A stretch of DNA of 64,000 nucleotides from Psychrobacter sp. JCM 18900 (GCF_904846625.1 NZ_CAJHBL010000002.1:310001-374000), one strand, 5' to 3'; shown: positions 1 through 10,147, counted from the stretch's first letter. Numbers and translations are program-made. The notes: a model not told the origin generated them from the sequence alone.

Positions 1-392
1 TAGATGACTACTATTTGACAGGCGACGTGGTCGAGCGTCATAGTGACGGCAGCTACTGGTTCTCAGGCCGTGATGATGACATTATTATTACCGCAGGTTA
101 CCGCGTAGGGCCTACTGATGTCGAAAATACTGTCTTAGAGCATGAAGCAGTGGCAGAGTCTGCGGCAGTAGGCGTGCCAGACGAAGTGCGCGGTCACACT
201 ATTAAGTCTTATGTGGTACTAAAAGATGGTATCGAAGGCAGTGAGCAAATCGCCAAAGAAATCCAAGAGCTGGTACGCAAACGCCTATCTACTCATGCGT
301 ATCCACGTGAGGTCGAGTTTGTGACAGAACTGCCGAAAACGCCGAGTGGCAAGATTCAACGCTTTTTACTGCGTAGTCTGTCTGCCGCATAA
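1..392 (+). CDS. Acyl-CoA synthetase (AMP-forming), C-terminal part
   Basis: The reading frame is open from the window edge, so this is the 3' end of a longer gene. The visible ~130 residues are the mobile C-terminal lid domain of an AMP-binding acyl-CoA ligase. The hinge region reads TGDVVERHSDGSYWFSGR followed by DDDIIITAGYRVGP, and the catalytic lysine motif PKTPSGKIQR lies near the end. The family activates a carboxylic acid to acyl-AMP and then to acyl-CoA. The acid cannot be told from this piece. It is followed 72 bp downstream by a 3-hydroxyacyl-CoA dehydrogenase-like SDR on the same strand, which suggests a shared acyl-CoA degradation operon (inference). Confidence 0.9.
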   Translation, partial: DDYYLTGDVVERHSDGSYWFSGRDDDIIITAGYRVGPTDVENTVLEHEAVAESAAVGVPDEVRGHTIKSYVVLKDGIEGSEQIAKEIQELVRKRLSTHAYPREVEFVTELPKTPSGKIQRFLLRSLSAA

Positions 393-464
393 ATAATTTG
401 GTAAAGCGTCCATAAATTTAATAGAAAAATATCTAATAAAAAGTAAAAATTTAAAGGAATAATC

Positions 465-1256
465 ATGCAAGTTAAAGAAAACAGCTTTTTGGTTACAGGT
501 GGTGCATCAGGTTTGGGAGAGTCAGTGGCTCGGGCGATTGTGGGTCAAGGTGGCAACGTCGTTATCGCTGATTTAAATGAAACGGCTGGACAAGCTCTGG
601 TCGCCGAGTTAGGTGATAGTGCGCGCTTTGTACGCTGTGATATCACTAATGGTGATGAAGTGCAAGCAGCAGTTGAAATGGCAGAGTCAGCTTTCGGTGG
701 CCTACAAGGTTCAATCAACTGTGCGGGTATTGTAGTGGTACAAAAGCTGCTGGATCGCGATAACAATCCGGCAGACCTTGAGGCATTTAGCCGCGGGGTC
801 AATATCAATTTAGTCGGTTCATTTAACGTCGCTCGTTTGGTCGCTGCTAGCATTGCCAAGCGCATAGCGAGTGATGGTACTGCAGGTAACCATGTAGAGA
901 AGAATGTAGATCAAGGCATTATCATTAATACAGCCTCTATCGCAGCCTTTGACGGACAAGTAGGTCAAGCCAGCTATTCATCGTCTAAAGCAGGCGTGGT
1001 TGGTCTAACCTTGCCACTTGCTCGCGAGCTAGCACGTCATGGTATTCGCGTAATGACCATCGCACCAGGTGTCTTTGCTACACCGATGATGGAATCTATC
1101 CCAGAAAAAGCCCGCGAGCAGCTGGAAGCAGGTGTGCCATATCCTAAACGTTTAGGCGCTCCCAATGAGTTTGCCAAATTGGTCACTCATATCATCGATA
1201 ATGCTTATCTAAATGGTGAAGTTATTCGCTTAGATGGTGCGATTCGCATGGTGTAA
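465..1256 (+). CDS. SDR-family 3-hydroxyacyl-CoA dehydrogenase (type II, HSD17B10-like)
   Basis: 263-residue short-chain dehydrogenase with the NAD-binding motif TGGASGLG at residues 11-18, NCAG near 85-88 and the catalytic Ser158, Tyr171 and Lys175. The inserted loop around residues 95-150 and the overall length match type II 3-hydroxyacyl-CoA dehydrogenases, which oxidise 3-hydroxyacyl-CoA to 3-ketoacyl-CoA with NAD+ in branched-chain or short-chain acyl-CoA breakdown. The start has AAGGA upstream. It follows an acyl-CoA ligase gene, which fits that role. The exact substrate is not visible. Confidence 0.88.
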   Translation: MQVKENSFLVTGGASGLGESVARAIVGQGGNVVIADLNETAGQALVAELGDSARFVRCDITNGDEVQAAVEMAESAFGGLQGSINCAGIVVVQKLLDRDNNPADLEAFSRGVNINLVGSFNVARLVAASIAKRIASDGTAGNHVEKNVDQGIIINTASIAAFDGQVGQASYSSSKAGVVGLTLPLARELARHGIRVMTIAPGVFATPMMESIPEKAREQLEAGVPYPKRLGAPNEFAKLVTHIIDNAYLNGEVIRLDGAIRMV

Positions 1257-1367
1257 CAGTCTAGCGAGTGATTCATCACTTTTGCACAAAACGTATCTAC
1301 AGAATCTGGCATAGTGCTTTGATACATATGATTAATGACAAAAAATTAATTATGGGAATCAGAGTCT

Positions 1368-1949
1368 ATGCCATTTTTTTATAAAAAATCTTACTCCTCA
1401 AAAGCGCAGCGTACGCCTTGGTTGCCCATTATTATTGGTCTTAGTCTTGCTGCCATTGTTAGCACCAGCGCCATTGCTTATGCCAAAAGCACCTCAAAAC
1501 CAGAAACTCCCATTCCTCCTTATATAATTATTGATCGAGTCTTTGTCGATAAATCAGACCGTATCTTAAAATTGATGAGCAATAGTAAAGTTATTAGGTC
1601 GTATCGTATTGTGCTAGGGGACAGTCCATCAGGTCACAAGCAACAAGAAGGCGACCAGCGTACGCCCGTTGGAGTTTATACCTTAGATTATAAAAATGAG
1701 AACTCTATTGCGCATCGCTCTATTCATATTAGCTATCCCAATGATGAGGACAAGGCACGAGCAAAGTCATTGGGGGTCAATCCAGGTGGCGATATCATGA
1801 TTCATGGGCAAATGAATGGCTTTGGGTCTTTGGCATTGTTTAATCAACGACGTGATTGGACAGATGGCTGTATCGCTGTTGCCAATGATGAGATGGATGA
1901 AATTATGGCAGCGGTGATACTTGGTACTCCTATCGAAATCGTGGAGTAG
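1368..1949 (+). CDS. L,D-transpeptidase (YkuD domain), exported
   Basis: 193 residues. A basic N-terminus and a hydrophobic stretch at about 18-38 form a signal peptide or anchor. The YkuD catalytic domain follows, with HG at 146-147 and the nucleophile in DWTDGCIAV (Cys168). The family makes or exchanges peptide crosslinks (meso-DAP to DAP, or attachment of envelope proteins) in periplasmic peptidoglycan. It stands alone between two intergenic regions. The short single-domain form without a LysM or peptidoglycan-binding module resembles small ErfK/YafK-like enzymes. The precise reaction is not assignable. Confidence 0.88.
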   Translation: MPFFYKKSYSSKAQRTPWLPIIIGLSLAAIVSTSAIAYAKSTSKPETPIPPYIIIDRVFVDKSDRILKLMSNSKVIRSYRIVLGDSPSGHKQQEGDQRTPVGVYTLDYKNENSIAHRSIHISYPNDEDKARAKSLGVNPGGDIMIHGQMNGFGSLALFNQRRDWTDGCIAVANDEMDEIMAAVILGTPIEIVE

Positions 1950-2147
1950 AATAGTCGGATTATTATCTAATTTATACTAAGTAGGTATATTATTCATTAC
2001 CGTATTTAATGGAGATTTATCTTTCATTTGCACTAATAAAATGGCGTAACTTATCTACTAACTACCTTTAACTGTTGTTAATAGCTCATTTAAATATTGT
2101 TAATAATAAATATCATTGTTTTAAGTAAGGTTTTATTTGGCAATCAT

Positions 2148-2176
2148 CTTGAAATAGGTGTATATATACCTTATAT
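2148..2176 (+). promoter_or_regulatory. Sigma-32-like heat-shock promoter of clpB
   Basis: CTTGAAA at 2148-2154 is a perfect sigma-32 -35 core. It is followed after 14 bp by CCTTATAT at 2169-2176, close to the CCCCATNT -10 consensus. It lies about 80 bp before the clpB start, as expected for a heat-shock gene. The rest of the 1950-2258 gap is AT-rich with no other feature I can support. Confidence 0.7.
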
Positions 2177-2258
2177 AAGTGACAGATAACAGTGGGCACT
2201 AGACTAAGATAATCCTTAGAGGTGCTACTGAGAATACCAATTATAAAAGGATATAGAC

Positions 2259-4856
2259 ATGAGATTTGAGAAGTTTACTCAAAAACTGCAGTCCGCCATT
2301 CAAGAAGCACAAAGCCTAGCGTTAGGTCGCGATCATACAGGTATCGATCCTGTGCATTTACTTGCCGTGTTGTTACAAGATGAGTCTAATTTATCGATAT
2401 GCCAACAAGCAGGTGCTTCTATTCCAGCGCTAAAAAATGGCGTTGCTAAAGCTCTAGATAACCAGGCGACCATTTCGGAGCCAACAGGTGACGTTAACCT
2501 AAACCCAAACTCGGTCAAAATCTTGAACTTGGCAGATCGTCAGGCGCAAAAAGAAGGCGATGATTTTATCGCGACGGAATGGGTGATGTTAGCACTCGCT
2601 GAGCAGGGCGAAACCAAAAAGATATTTGAAAGTGCTGGCGTGACGGCAAGCAAACTAAAAGCGGTAATTGAGCAATTGCGTGGTGATGATACAGTGAATA
2701 ACCAAAACGCAGAAGATCAACGTGACGCACTCAATAAGTACACGATCAACCTGACTGAACAAGCAGAGCTTGGCAAGCTAGATCCAGTGATTGGCCGTGA
2801 TGAAGAGATTCGCCGTACCATTCAGGTGCTATCACGCCGTACCAAGAATAACCCTGTACTCATCGGTGAGCCGGGCGTTGGTAAAACAGCTATCGTCGAA
2901 GGTTTGGCACAAAAAATTATCAATGGTGACGTACCAGAAGGGCTACGCAGTAAAGAAGTGTTGTCATTGGATTTAGGTGCGCTTATTGCGGGAGCGAAAT
3001 TTCGCGGTGAGTTCGAAGAGCGCCTCAAAAGCGTATTGAGCGACTTGGCCAAGCAAGAAGGCAATGTCATCCTATTCATCGATGAGCTGCATACAATGGT
3101 TGGTGCGGGTAAATCTGAAGGTGCAATGGATGCGGGTAATATGCTAAAACCTGCATTGGCACGCGGTGAACTGCATTGTGTCGGAGCGACGACGCTTGAT
3201 GAATACCGCAAGTACATCGAAAAAGATGCCGCACTTGAGCGTCGTTTCCAAAAAGTGCTGGTCGATGAGCCAACGGTCGAAGATACCATTGCGATATTAC
3301 GGGGTCTAAAAGAGCGTTACGAGCTGCATCACGGCGTCGATATTCAAGACAGTGCCATTATCGCTGCTGCGCGCATGAGTCACCGCTATATCACCGATCG
3401 TAAGCTACCAGATAAGGCAATTGATTTAATTGATGAAGCGGCCAGTCGTCTGCGGATGGAGATGGACAGTAAGCCTGAATCATTAGGTAAGCTTGATAGC
3501 CGTTTGATTCAGCTGAAAATGCAGCGTGAAGTACTCAAAAATGAAGAAGATGCTGGCGCGCAAGCCGAGCGTAAAGTGCTCGATGCCCAAATAGCAGAAT
3601 TGGAAAAAGAGTATGCTGATCTCAATGAGGTTTGGCAGGCAGAGAAGGCACTGGTCAAAGGCAGTCAACAGCTAAAAGACGAGCTAGATAAAGCCCGTAT
3701 CGCCTATGACAAAGCCAGCCGCGAAGGCGATTATGAGACCATGAGTAAGCTGCAATACGAAACCATTCCACAGTTAGAACGTCGTATTCATGAGTCTGAT
3801 TTGGCTGAGCAAAAAGAGCAGACAGGTGAAGGTAGCGGTGTCAAATTGCTACGTAATAAAGTCACCGACAATGAAATCGCCGAAGTGGTGGCAGCCGCGA
3901 CTGGTATTCCAGTCAGCAAAATGATGCAAGGCGAGCGTGACAAGATGATCGCAATGGAAGAAAAGCTCCATGAGCGCGTCATTGGTCAAAACGAAGCAGT
4001 CGAATCGGTGGCCAATGCGGTACGTCGTAGCCGTGCAGGCTTATCTGATCCCAACCGTCCATCTGGTTCATTCTTATTCTTAGGACCTACTGGTGTTGGT
4101 AAAACCGAGCTGACCAAATCACTAGCAAACTTCTTGTTTGACTCTGAAGATGCGATTGTACGTATCGACATGAGTGAGTATATGGAAAAACACAGTGTCA
4201 GTCGTTTGGTAGGAGCACCTCCAGGGTACGTCGGTTATGAAGAAGGCGGTACGTTGACTGAAGCGGTACGCCGTAAGCCATATAGCGTCATATTGTTCGA
4301 TGAAGTAGAAAAGGCGCATCCTGATGTGTTCAACATCTTGCTGCAAGTATTGGACGATGGTCGATTAACCGATTCGCAAGGTCGGGTGGTAGATTTCAAG
4401 AACACTGTTATCATCATGACCAGTAACTTGGGTTCGCATAAAATTCAAGAGATGGTTGGTGAAAGCTACGAGGATATCAAAGCGGAAGTAATGGATTCTG
4501 TTGGGCAGCATTTCCGTCCAGAGTTCGTCAACCGTATTGACGAAATCGTAGTCTTCCATCCGCTTGGTATGTCGCAGATGGCAGGTATTGCGGATATTCA
4601 ATTGGATCGATTACGTCAGCGTATCCAAGAGCGTGAGATGGATATTGAGCTATCAGTAGATGCGATGAATAAATTGGTTGCCGTGGGTTATGACCCTGTT
4701 TATGGTGCTCGTCCTTTGAAGCGTGCCATTCAACAAGAGATCGAAAACCCATTGTCATTGAAGCTATTGGCAGGTGATTTTGTCGCTGGTGATATTATTA
4801 AAGTCGATGTAGGTGCCGATGACAAACTAACTTTTGATAAGCTTAGAATGAGCTAA
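2259..4856 (+). CDS. clpB: ATP-dependent disaggregase ClpB
   Basis: 865 residues, normal ClpB length. Order of parts: Clp N-terminal repeat domain (about 1-145), first AAA+ module with Walker A GEPGVGKT at 203-210 and Walker B LFIDELHT, the long coiled-coil middle domain (about 410-525) that distinguishes ClpB from ClpA, a second AAA+ module with GPTGVGKT near 605, and the D2-small domain. ClpB rescues aggregated proteins in the cytoplasm together with DnaK. The start is preceded by AAGGA. The gene has its own sigma-32-like promoter and a downstream terminator, so it appears monocistronic. Confidence 0.98.
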   Translation: MRFEKFTQKLQSAIQEAQSLALGRDHTGIDPVHLLAVLLQDESNLSICQQAGASIPALKNGVAKALDNQATISEPTGDVNLNPNSVKILNLADRQAQKEGDDFIATEWVMLALAEQGETKKIFESAGVTASKLKAVIEQLRGDDTVNNQNAEDQRDALNKYTINLTEQAELGKLDPVIGRDEEIRRTIQVLSRRTKNNPVLIGEPGVGKTAIVEGLAQKIINGDVPEGLRSKEVLSLDLGALIAGAKFRGEFEERLKSVLSDLAKQEGNVILFIDELHTMVGAGKSEGAMDAGNMLKPALARGELHCVGATTLDEYRKYIEKDAALERRFQKVLVDEPTVEDTIAILRGLKERYELHHGVDIQDSAIIAAARMSHRYITDRKLPDKAIDLIDEAASRLRMEMDSKPESLGKLDSRLIQLKMQREVLKNEEDAGAQAERKVLDAQIAELEKEYADLNEVWQAEKALVKGSQQLKDELDKARIAYDKASREGDYETMSKLQYETIPQLERRIHESDLAEQKEQTGEGSGVKLLRNKVTDNEIAEVVAAATGIPVSKMMQGERDKMIAMEEKLHERVIGQNEAVESVANAVRRSRAGLSDPNRPSGSFLFLGPTGVGKTELTKSLANFLFDSEDAIVRIDMSEYMEKHSVSRLVGAPPGYVGYEEGGTLTEAVRRKPYSVILFDEVEKAHPDVFNILLQVLDDGRLTDSQGRVVDFKNTVIIMTSNLGSHKIQEMVGESYEDIKAEVMDSVGQHFRPEFVNRIDEIVVFHPLGMSQMAGIADIQLDRLRQRIQEREMDIELSVDAMNKLVAVGYDPVYGARPLKRAIQQEIENPLSLKLLAGDFVAGDIIKVDVGADDKLTFDKLRMS

Positions 4857-4902
4857 TCAGTTTATCCTTAACGTCTTTATGATCTAACTTTACGCTTAAA
4901 AC

Positions 4903-4937
4903 AAACCCTTTATCTACAATCGTAGGTAAGGGGTTTT
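4903..4937 (+). terminator. Rho-independent terminator after clpB
   Basis: Hairpin with arms AAACCCTTTATCTAC and GTAGGTAAGGGGTTT (two mismatches) around AATC, running into TTTTTAT. It is placed about 50 bp after the clpB stop. Confidence 0.8.
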
Positions 4938-5063
4938 TATTTATAAGGCACGTTTTACGTTACTGTTTTTTTACCATTTCAATATCTCTTAAGTCTCAGG
5001 ACTATGCTATAACTAAATCAAAGACTAATAGTATCAGTATCAACTAAATGGAGAAACAGAACG

Positions 5064-6341
5064 ATGACAGCCCATATTGAACGTATAAATATACCTTTAA
5101 CCTCGCCACTAATCATTGCAGCATTGCTGTTTAGCACCGCTGCGTGCTCCAACCCTTCAGCAGTAAGTCTTAGCAATAACAAAAGCACTGCAACAGAATC
5201 TAAAGAAGTTTCCACTTCAGATAGCAATGCTCAAACCGCCACACAAACCGCCACACAAACAAAGACTAGCAAGCCTGTTTTTACGACTAAAGCAATCGCC
5301 ACCTTTGATGAGCCTTGGACTATGACAGCGTTACCCATTGCAGATAACGAAGCGCCAAAATTACTAGTAACACAAAAAACAGGTGAGCTATTTATCGTAG
5401 ATACAGCGACGGGTAATAAGACCAAAGTCGAAGGCGTGCCTACAGTCGCTTACGGTGGTCAAGGCGGCTTAGGAGATATCATCGTGGCTCCAGATTTTGT
5501 GACGTCCAATACCGTTTATCTTAGCTACGCGGAAGCAGGAACAGGAAGTGATAGCAATAAATTTGGCGCTAAAGTTATCAAAGCGACACTCTCAGGATTA
5601 GAGACAGCCACACCTACGTTGCAAGATATCATGCCTATCTGGCAACAGTCTCCGAAAGTCACAGGGCAGGGGCATTATAGTCATCGTCTGCTGTTTTCGC
5701 CTGATGGGCGCTATCTATATATCAGCTCAGGCGAGCGTCAAGATAAAGATCCAGCACAAGACATGAATGGTAATTTGGGTAAGATAATACGGTTGAGTCC
5801 TGATGGTAACACCCCGACAGACAATCCGTTTACTGATAATGAGTTGGCCAAACAGTTTTGGACCATCGGACATCGCAATGTGCTTGGTATGGCATTTGAC
5901 GATAGCGGGCAGCTGTGGGCGCACGAAATGGGACCAAAAGGCGGGGATGAATTTAATATCATTGAGAAGGGTAACAATTATGGCTGGCCAGTGGTATCCA
6001 ATGGACGCAACTATTCAGGTTTAGATATTCCTGACCATGACACAAAGCCAGAGTTTGCGACACCTAAAATTACTTGGACACCTGTCATTTCACCATCTGC
6101 TATGAGCATCTATGCGGCTGGTACTCATAATGACTTTCCTAGCTGGCAAGGCAATGCGCTTATCAGTGGCTTGTCATCTAAAGCGCTTATCGTAGTGGGC
6201 ATAAGTAAAGACAATACCGCCGCTGAGCGTTATCGCTATGACATGGGCGAGCGTGTCCGCAGTGTGCTAGCAGTAGACGGGCAAGTGTGGACACTTGAAG
6301 ACGGTAATGATGCACAATTACTCAGATTATTGCCCAAATAA
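5064..6341 (+). CDS. PQQ-dependent soluble aldose-sugar dehydrogenase-like lipoprotein
   Basis: 425 residues. The N-terminus has a hydrophobic segment ending in a lipobox (STAAC, Cys28), so it is probably a lipoprotein. A low-complexity Ser/Thr/Gln linker (about 30-75) includes an exact 12-bp tandem repeat encoding TATQ twice. A six-bladed beta-propeller of the YliI/Asd type follows, with the family motifs GQGGLGDI, GHYSHRLLFSPDG, GHRNVLGMAFD and EMGPKGGDEFN. Relatives oxidise aldoses in the periplasm using PQQ and calcium. Whether this host makes PQQ cannot be seen here. Confidence 0.85.
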   Translation: MTAHIERINIPLTSPLIIAALLFSTAACSNPSAVSLSNNKSTATESKEVSTSDSNAQTATQTATQTKTSKPVFTTKAIATFDEPWTMTALPIADNEAPKLLVTQKTGELFIVDTATGNKTKVEGVPTVAYGGQGGLGDIIVAPDFVTSNTVYLSYAEAGTGSDSNKFGAKVIKATLSGLETATPTLQDIMPIWQQSPKVTGQGHYSHRLLFSPDGRYLYISSGERQDKDPAQDMNGNLGKIIRLSPDGNTPTDNPFTDNELAKQFWTIGHRNVLGMAFDDSGQLWAHEMGPKGGDEFNIIEKGNNYGWPVVSNGRNYSGLDIPDHDTKPEFATPKITWTPVISPSAMSIYAAGTHNDFPSWQGNALISGLSSKALIVVGISKDNTAAERYRYDMGERVRSVLAVDGQVWTLEDGNDAQLLRLLPK

Positions 6342-6524
6342 CATCGAAACAATATTGAAAAAACATCGAATTAAAGACGTATTTACCTACCTATATATTT
6401 AATTATTTTAATAAAACTATCAAATTCTTTTAGAGTAAATTAATAGTTTTATCAAGTTTTATTTTGTAATAGATTGATAGTTAAGACCTATTTTGTTAAG
6501 GTAACGTTCCTTGAAATTTGAGAC

Positions 6525-8174
6525 TTGCACATGGAAGAAGTAAAAGTAGGCAGATTAGGACCTTTTCCGCGGGTAAGTAAACCTGTGTTTATTACATCGT
6601 CACTGCTGATTGTTGGCTTTATTATTTTCGGTGCGTTTTTCACCGAAACAGCAGGGGCTGTTTTTAGTTTTTTACAAAACTTTATTACCGATAAGTTTGG
6701 TTGGCTATTCATTATTCTAGTTAATACCGCGCTCGCGCTTTGTATCTACTTGGCAATGAGTCGCTATGGTGACATTCGACTAGGCAACCAAACAGAACGA
6801 CCGCAGTACAATCTGTTCTCTTGGATTGGTATGCTATTTTCTGCAGGTATTGGTATTGGTCTAGTTTATTGGGGTACAGCAGAGCCGCTATATCACTTTA
6901 TGGCACCACCAATGGGCGATGCAGAGACAGTAGAAGCCGCCAAGCAAGCGATGAATATCTCGTTTATGCATTGGGGTCTACATGCTTGGGCGATTTATAC
7001 GATTGTAGCGCTATCTTTAGCGTATTTTCATTTCCGTCGTGGCCTGCCATTATCGATTCGATCTACTTTGTATCCTTTACTTGGTAAAAAGATCTATGGT
7101 CGTTGGGGACACACGGTCGATATTTTGGCTGTGTTTGGTACGATGTTTGGTGTGGTTACCTCGCTTGGGCTTGGGGTTATGCAGATCAACTCTGGACTCG
7201 AAAAGCTGTTTGGTACGCCTAACAGTCTTACCGTACAGTTTGGCTTGATCGCTTTCATCACAGCGCTAGCAGCAGCTTCAGTCTTGATGGGTTTGGATAA
7301 AGGTATTAAGCGTTTAAGTGATATCAATATTGGTTTCACTATCGTCTTATTAGCGTTTATGGTCATCTTAGGACCAACGCTATTTATCTTTGATAGCTTT
7401 ATCGAAAACATCGGCAACTATCTGACTGTAATCGTACCTCTAGGTACATGGGGTGAGTCTTATAGCGGGACAGATTGGCAGAGTAGTTGGACGATATTTT
7501 ATTGGGCATGGTGGGTTAGCTGGGCACCATTCGTTGGTATCTTTATTGCCCGTATCTCTCGTGGTCGTACGATTCGTGAATTTACGCTTGGTGTACTACT
7601 GATTCCAATGCTGATTTTGTTCTTCTGGTTTACCACCTTTGGCGGCGTTGCTGTTCATATGGAGCTTGCTTCTGCTGTGTCAGGTGTTAGCCCAGGATTG
7701 GTAGAAGCAGTACAAGCGGATTCTGGTAGTGCCATCTTTAAACTGGTTGAGTACTACCCATTGGCAAAACCGATTACGCTACTAATTGTCGTCATGATTA
7801 TGCTATGGTTTGTGACCTCGTCAGATTCTGCTAGCTTTGTCATCGATATGTTGACTGCTGGTGGCGATACCAACCCACCGAAAATCCAACGCTTATTTTG
7901 GGCGACGACAGAAGGTGTTATCGCTGCTATTTTGCTAGCGGCTGGTGGACTGTCTGCTTTACAGGCGGCAGCGATCGTAGCGGGACTACCATTTGCCTTG
8001 GTTGTCTTTGTCATGATGTATGCGCTACTACGTGGTTTGAGTCGCGATCGTCTGATTCTATACAGAGCGCAGCAAGGCTTTATTACGGATGAATCAGCAG
8101 ACCATAACTCAGCGAATGAGTTCGTCGATGAGCATCTACTAAAAGGGCCGCCTAAGATTGTTAAAGGTGACTAA
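6525..8174 (+). CDS. BCCT-family betaine/choline/carnitine transporter, copy 1
   Basis: 549 residues, about 12 membrane segments. The BCCT hallmarks are the segment-3 glycine stretch SAGIGIGLVYWGTAEP and the Trp-rich WAWWVSWAPFVGIFIARISR followed by GRTIREF. The family imports compatible solutes such as glycine betaine, choline, carnitine or DMSP, usually with Na+. It lacks the long C-terminal osmosensor tail of BetP. The start at MEEVKVGRLGPFPRV aligns with the other two copies. First of three tandem paralogues; copies 1 and 2 are closest, both ending in GPPKIVKGD. A terminator follows. Substrate unknown. Confidence 0.95.
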   Translation: MHMEEVKVGRLGPFPRVSKPVFITSSLLIVGFIIFGAFFTETAGAVFSFLQNFITDKFGWLFIILVNTALALCIYLAMSRYGDIRLGNQTERPQYNLFSWIGMLFSAGIGIGLVYWGTAEPLYHFMAPPMGDAETVEAAKQAMNISFMHWGLHAWAIYTIVALSLAYFHFRRGLPLSIRSTLYPLLGKKIYGRWGHTVDILAVFGTMFGVVTSLGLGVMQINSGLEKLFGTPNSLTVQFGLIAFITALAAASVLMGLDKGIKRLSDINIGFTIVLLAFMVILGPTLFIFDSFIENIGNYLTVIVPLGTWGESYSGTDWQSSWTIFYWAWWVSWAPFVGIFIARISRGRTIREFTLGVLLIPMLILFFWFTTFGGVAVHMELASAVSGVSPGLVEAVQADSGSAIFKLVEYYPLAKPITLLIVVMIMLWFVTSSDSASFVIDMLTAGGDTNPPKIQRLFWATTEGVIAAILLAAGGLSALQAAAIVAGLPFALVVFVMMYALLRGLSRDRLILYRAQQGFITDESADHNSANEFVDEHLLKGPPKIVKGD

Positions 8175-8215
8175 GAAGTAGATAGCATCAAAACAGCTAC
8201 TTAAGCTTTTGATAG

Positions 8216-8251
8216 AAGAAGCCCCAATTTATTTTTAAATTGGGGCTTCTT
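8216..8251 (+). terminator. Terminator after BCCT copy 1
   Basis: Perfect 16-bp stem AAGAAGCCCCAATTTA with a TTTT loop, followed by TTA. It is repeated nearly unchanged after copy 2, so it was duplicated with the gene. Confidence 0.8.
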
Positions 8252-8377
8252 TATTGGGTAAAGGTATTTATATTTATTCAGGAAAAATTCAGACTGTTGA
8301 AATATTATTGCTGTAATGTTACTACGATTTCTATACATTCGGTAGTATTTACATGGTGTTATATTTAGTGATTCGTT

Positions 8378-8391
8378 CATACCTTGGTATG
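8378..8391. promoter_or_regulatory. Conserved palindrome CATACCTTGGTATG before BCCT copy 2
   Basis: Perfect 6-bp arms CATACC and GGTATG around TT, ending 27 bp before the start codon. The same palindrome sits at the same place before copy 3. It could be a repressor operator or a leader hairpin; both are inference. Confidence 0.45.
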
Positions 8392-8418
8392 GTTACGCTC
8401 TTTTTTGGGGATATACCT

Positions 8419-10071
8419 ATGGATCATGTAAAAGTTGGCAGGTTAGGCCCTTTCCCTCGGGTAAGTAAACCTGTCTTTTTAACTTCAGCATTACTTATTA
8501 TTACATTTATTATTCTTGGCGTCTTTTTTACTGAATCTGCCGGTACGTTGTTCAGTTTTTTACAAGGCTTTATTACCGATAAATTTGGTTGGTTTTTCAT
8601 TATTCTCGTTAATGTGGCCTTAGGACTTTGTGTTTATTTGTCTATGAGCCGTTATGGCGATATTCGCCTTGGTGCTCAAACTGAGACACCACAGTACAGT
8701 CTATTTTCGTGGATCGGCATGCTGTTCTCTGCTGGTATCGGTATTGGACTTGTCTACTGGGGTACAGCAGAGCCCTTATATCACTTTATGGCACCGCCAC
8801 TCGGTGAAAAGGAAACAATAGAAGCCGCCAAGCAAGCGATGAATATTACCTTTTTACATTGGGGCTTACATGCTTGGGCATTGTACGCGATTGTAGCGCT
8901 ATCTTTAGCCTATTTCCATTTTCGCCGTGGCTTACCACTATCGATTCGTTCAACCCTTTATCCTATATTGGGTAAAAAGATATATGGCTCGTGGGGTCAT
9001 GCCGTTGATATCTTAGCCGTATTCGGTACGATGTTTGGTGTGGTGACGTCACTCGGTCTTGGCGTTATGCAAATTAATTCAGGGCTTGAGAAATTATTTG
9101 GTATTCCTAATAATCTCACAATACAAATCGCTCTAATTGCTTTTGTTACTGCTTTAGCCGCCTGTTCTGTCATGATGGGCTTGGATAAGGGTATCAAGCG
9201 TCTAAGCGATGTGAACATCGGCTTAACGGCTATTCTGCTTGGTTTTATGGTCGTCTTAGGGCCGACACTTTTCATTTTTGATAGCTTCCTAGAAAATATC
9301 GGCAACTATCTTTCAGTGGTTGTGCCATTAGGTCTGTGGGGAGAGTCTTATGAAGGTGAGGCAAACTGGCAGTCAGCATGGACGATATTTTATTGGGCAT
9401 GGTGGGTAAGTTGGGCACCATTTGTCGGCGTGTTTATTGCTCGTATCAGCCGTGGTCGTACGATTAGAGAGTTCGTACTTGGGGTATTACTTATCCCTAT
9501 GACCATATTGTTCTTTTGGTTTTCAACTTTCGGCGGCGTTGCTATCCATATGGAGCTTCTCGCTGCTATTGATCCAGCGTTGGTTAGTCCTGGACTGGTT
9601 GAGGCGGTACAAACAGATTTTGGTAGTGCCATTTTTAAATTGGTTGAGTACTATCCATTGGCGCAACCCATCACATTTATGATTGTGATTATGATTGTCT
9701 TGTGGTTCGTGACCTCTTCAGATTCAGCAAGTTTTGTCATTGATATGCTGACCGCAGGTGGTGATACTAATCCGCCAAAGATTCAACGTTTATTTTGGGC
9801 AAGCACTGAAGGCGTCATTGCTGCTGTTTTGTTGGCTGCTGGTGGATTGAGCGCGTTACAAGCAGCCGCTATTGTAGCAGGATTGCCATTTGCCTTGGTT
9901 ATATTTGCCATGATGTATGCGCTACTGCGTGGTTTGAGCCGCGATCGACTGATACTATATAGAGCACAGCAGCATTATATTACTGAAGAATCAGCAGATC
10001 ATAACTCGGCAGATGAATTTGCTGACGAGCACCTACTAAAAGGGCCACCTAAAATTGTAAAAGGTGACTAA
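8419..10071 (+). CDS. BCCT-family transporter, copy 2
   Basis: 550 residues from the chosen start. An in-frame ATG lies 66 bp upstream, but ATG at 8419 (MDHVKVGRLGPFPRV) aligns with copies 1 and 3 and has GGGG 8 bp before it. It carries the same BCCT motifs: SAGIGIGLVYWGTAEP, WAWWVSWAPFVGVFIARISR and GLSRDRLILYRAQQ. It is clearly a close paralogue of copy 1 throughout, including the C-terminal GPPKIVKGD. Compatible-solute uptake at the inner membrane is the expected role. It has its own leader with a palindrome and its own terminator, so the three copies can probably be expressed separately. Confidence 0.95.
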   Translation: MDHVKVGRLGPFPRVSKPVFLTSALLIITFIILGVFFTESAGTLFSFLQGFITDKFGWFFIILVNVALGLCVYLSMSRYGDIRLGAQTETPQYSLFSWIGMLFSAGIGIGLVYWGTAEPLYHFMAPPLGEKETIEAAKQAMNITFLHWGLHAWALYAIVALSLAYFHFRRGLPLSIRSTLYPILGKKIYGSWGHAVDILAVFGTMFGVVTSLGLGVMQINSGLEKLFGIPNNLTIQIALIAFVTALAACSVMMGLDKGIKRLSDVNIGLTAILLGFMVVLGPTLFIFDSFLENIGNYLSVVVPLGLWGESYEGEANWQSAWTIFYWAWWVSWAPFVGVFIARISRGRTIREFVLGVLLIPMTILFFWFSTFGGVAIHMELLAAIDPALVSPGLVEAVQTDFGSAIFKLVEYYPLAQPITFMIVIMIVLWFVTSSDSASFVIDMLTAGGDTNPPKIQRLFWASTEGVIAAVLLAAGGLSALQAAAIVAGLPFALVIFAMMYALLRGLSRDRLILYRAQQHYITEESADHNSADEFADEHLLKGPPKIVKGD

Positions 10072-10111
10072 AAGCAGATAAAAGTAAGACAGCTACTTAA
10101 GCTTTTAATAG

Positions 10112-10147
10112 AAGAAGCCCCAATTTATTTTTAAGTTGGGGCTTCTT
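10112..10147 (+). terminator. Terminator after BCCT copy 2
   Basis: 16-bp stem AAGAAGCCCCAATTTA with one G-U pair, loop of four T. It is the duplicated counterpart of the terminator at 8216-8251. Confidence 0.8.

Noticed and set aside
2822..3289. Long antisense ORF inside clpB and similar ones in the BCCT, thiolase and antiporter genes
   Set aside because: They lie opposite strongly conserved coding sequence, have no ribosome-binding site and no recognisable domain; they follow from the codon bias of the real genes.
8353..8418. 22-residue N-terminal extensions of BCCT copies 2 and 3, or a leader peptide
   Set aside because: Copy 1 starts at the equivalent of MDHVKV, and GGGG precedes that ATG. 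The upstream ATG frame is explained by duplicated leader DNA; an independent peptide has no ribosome-binding site that I can see.
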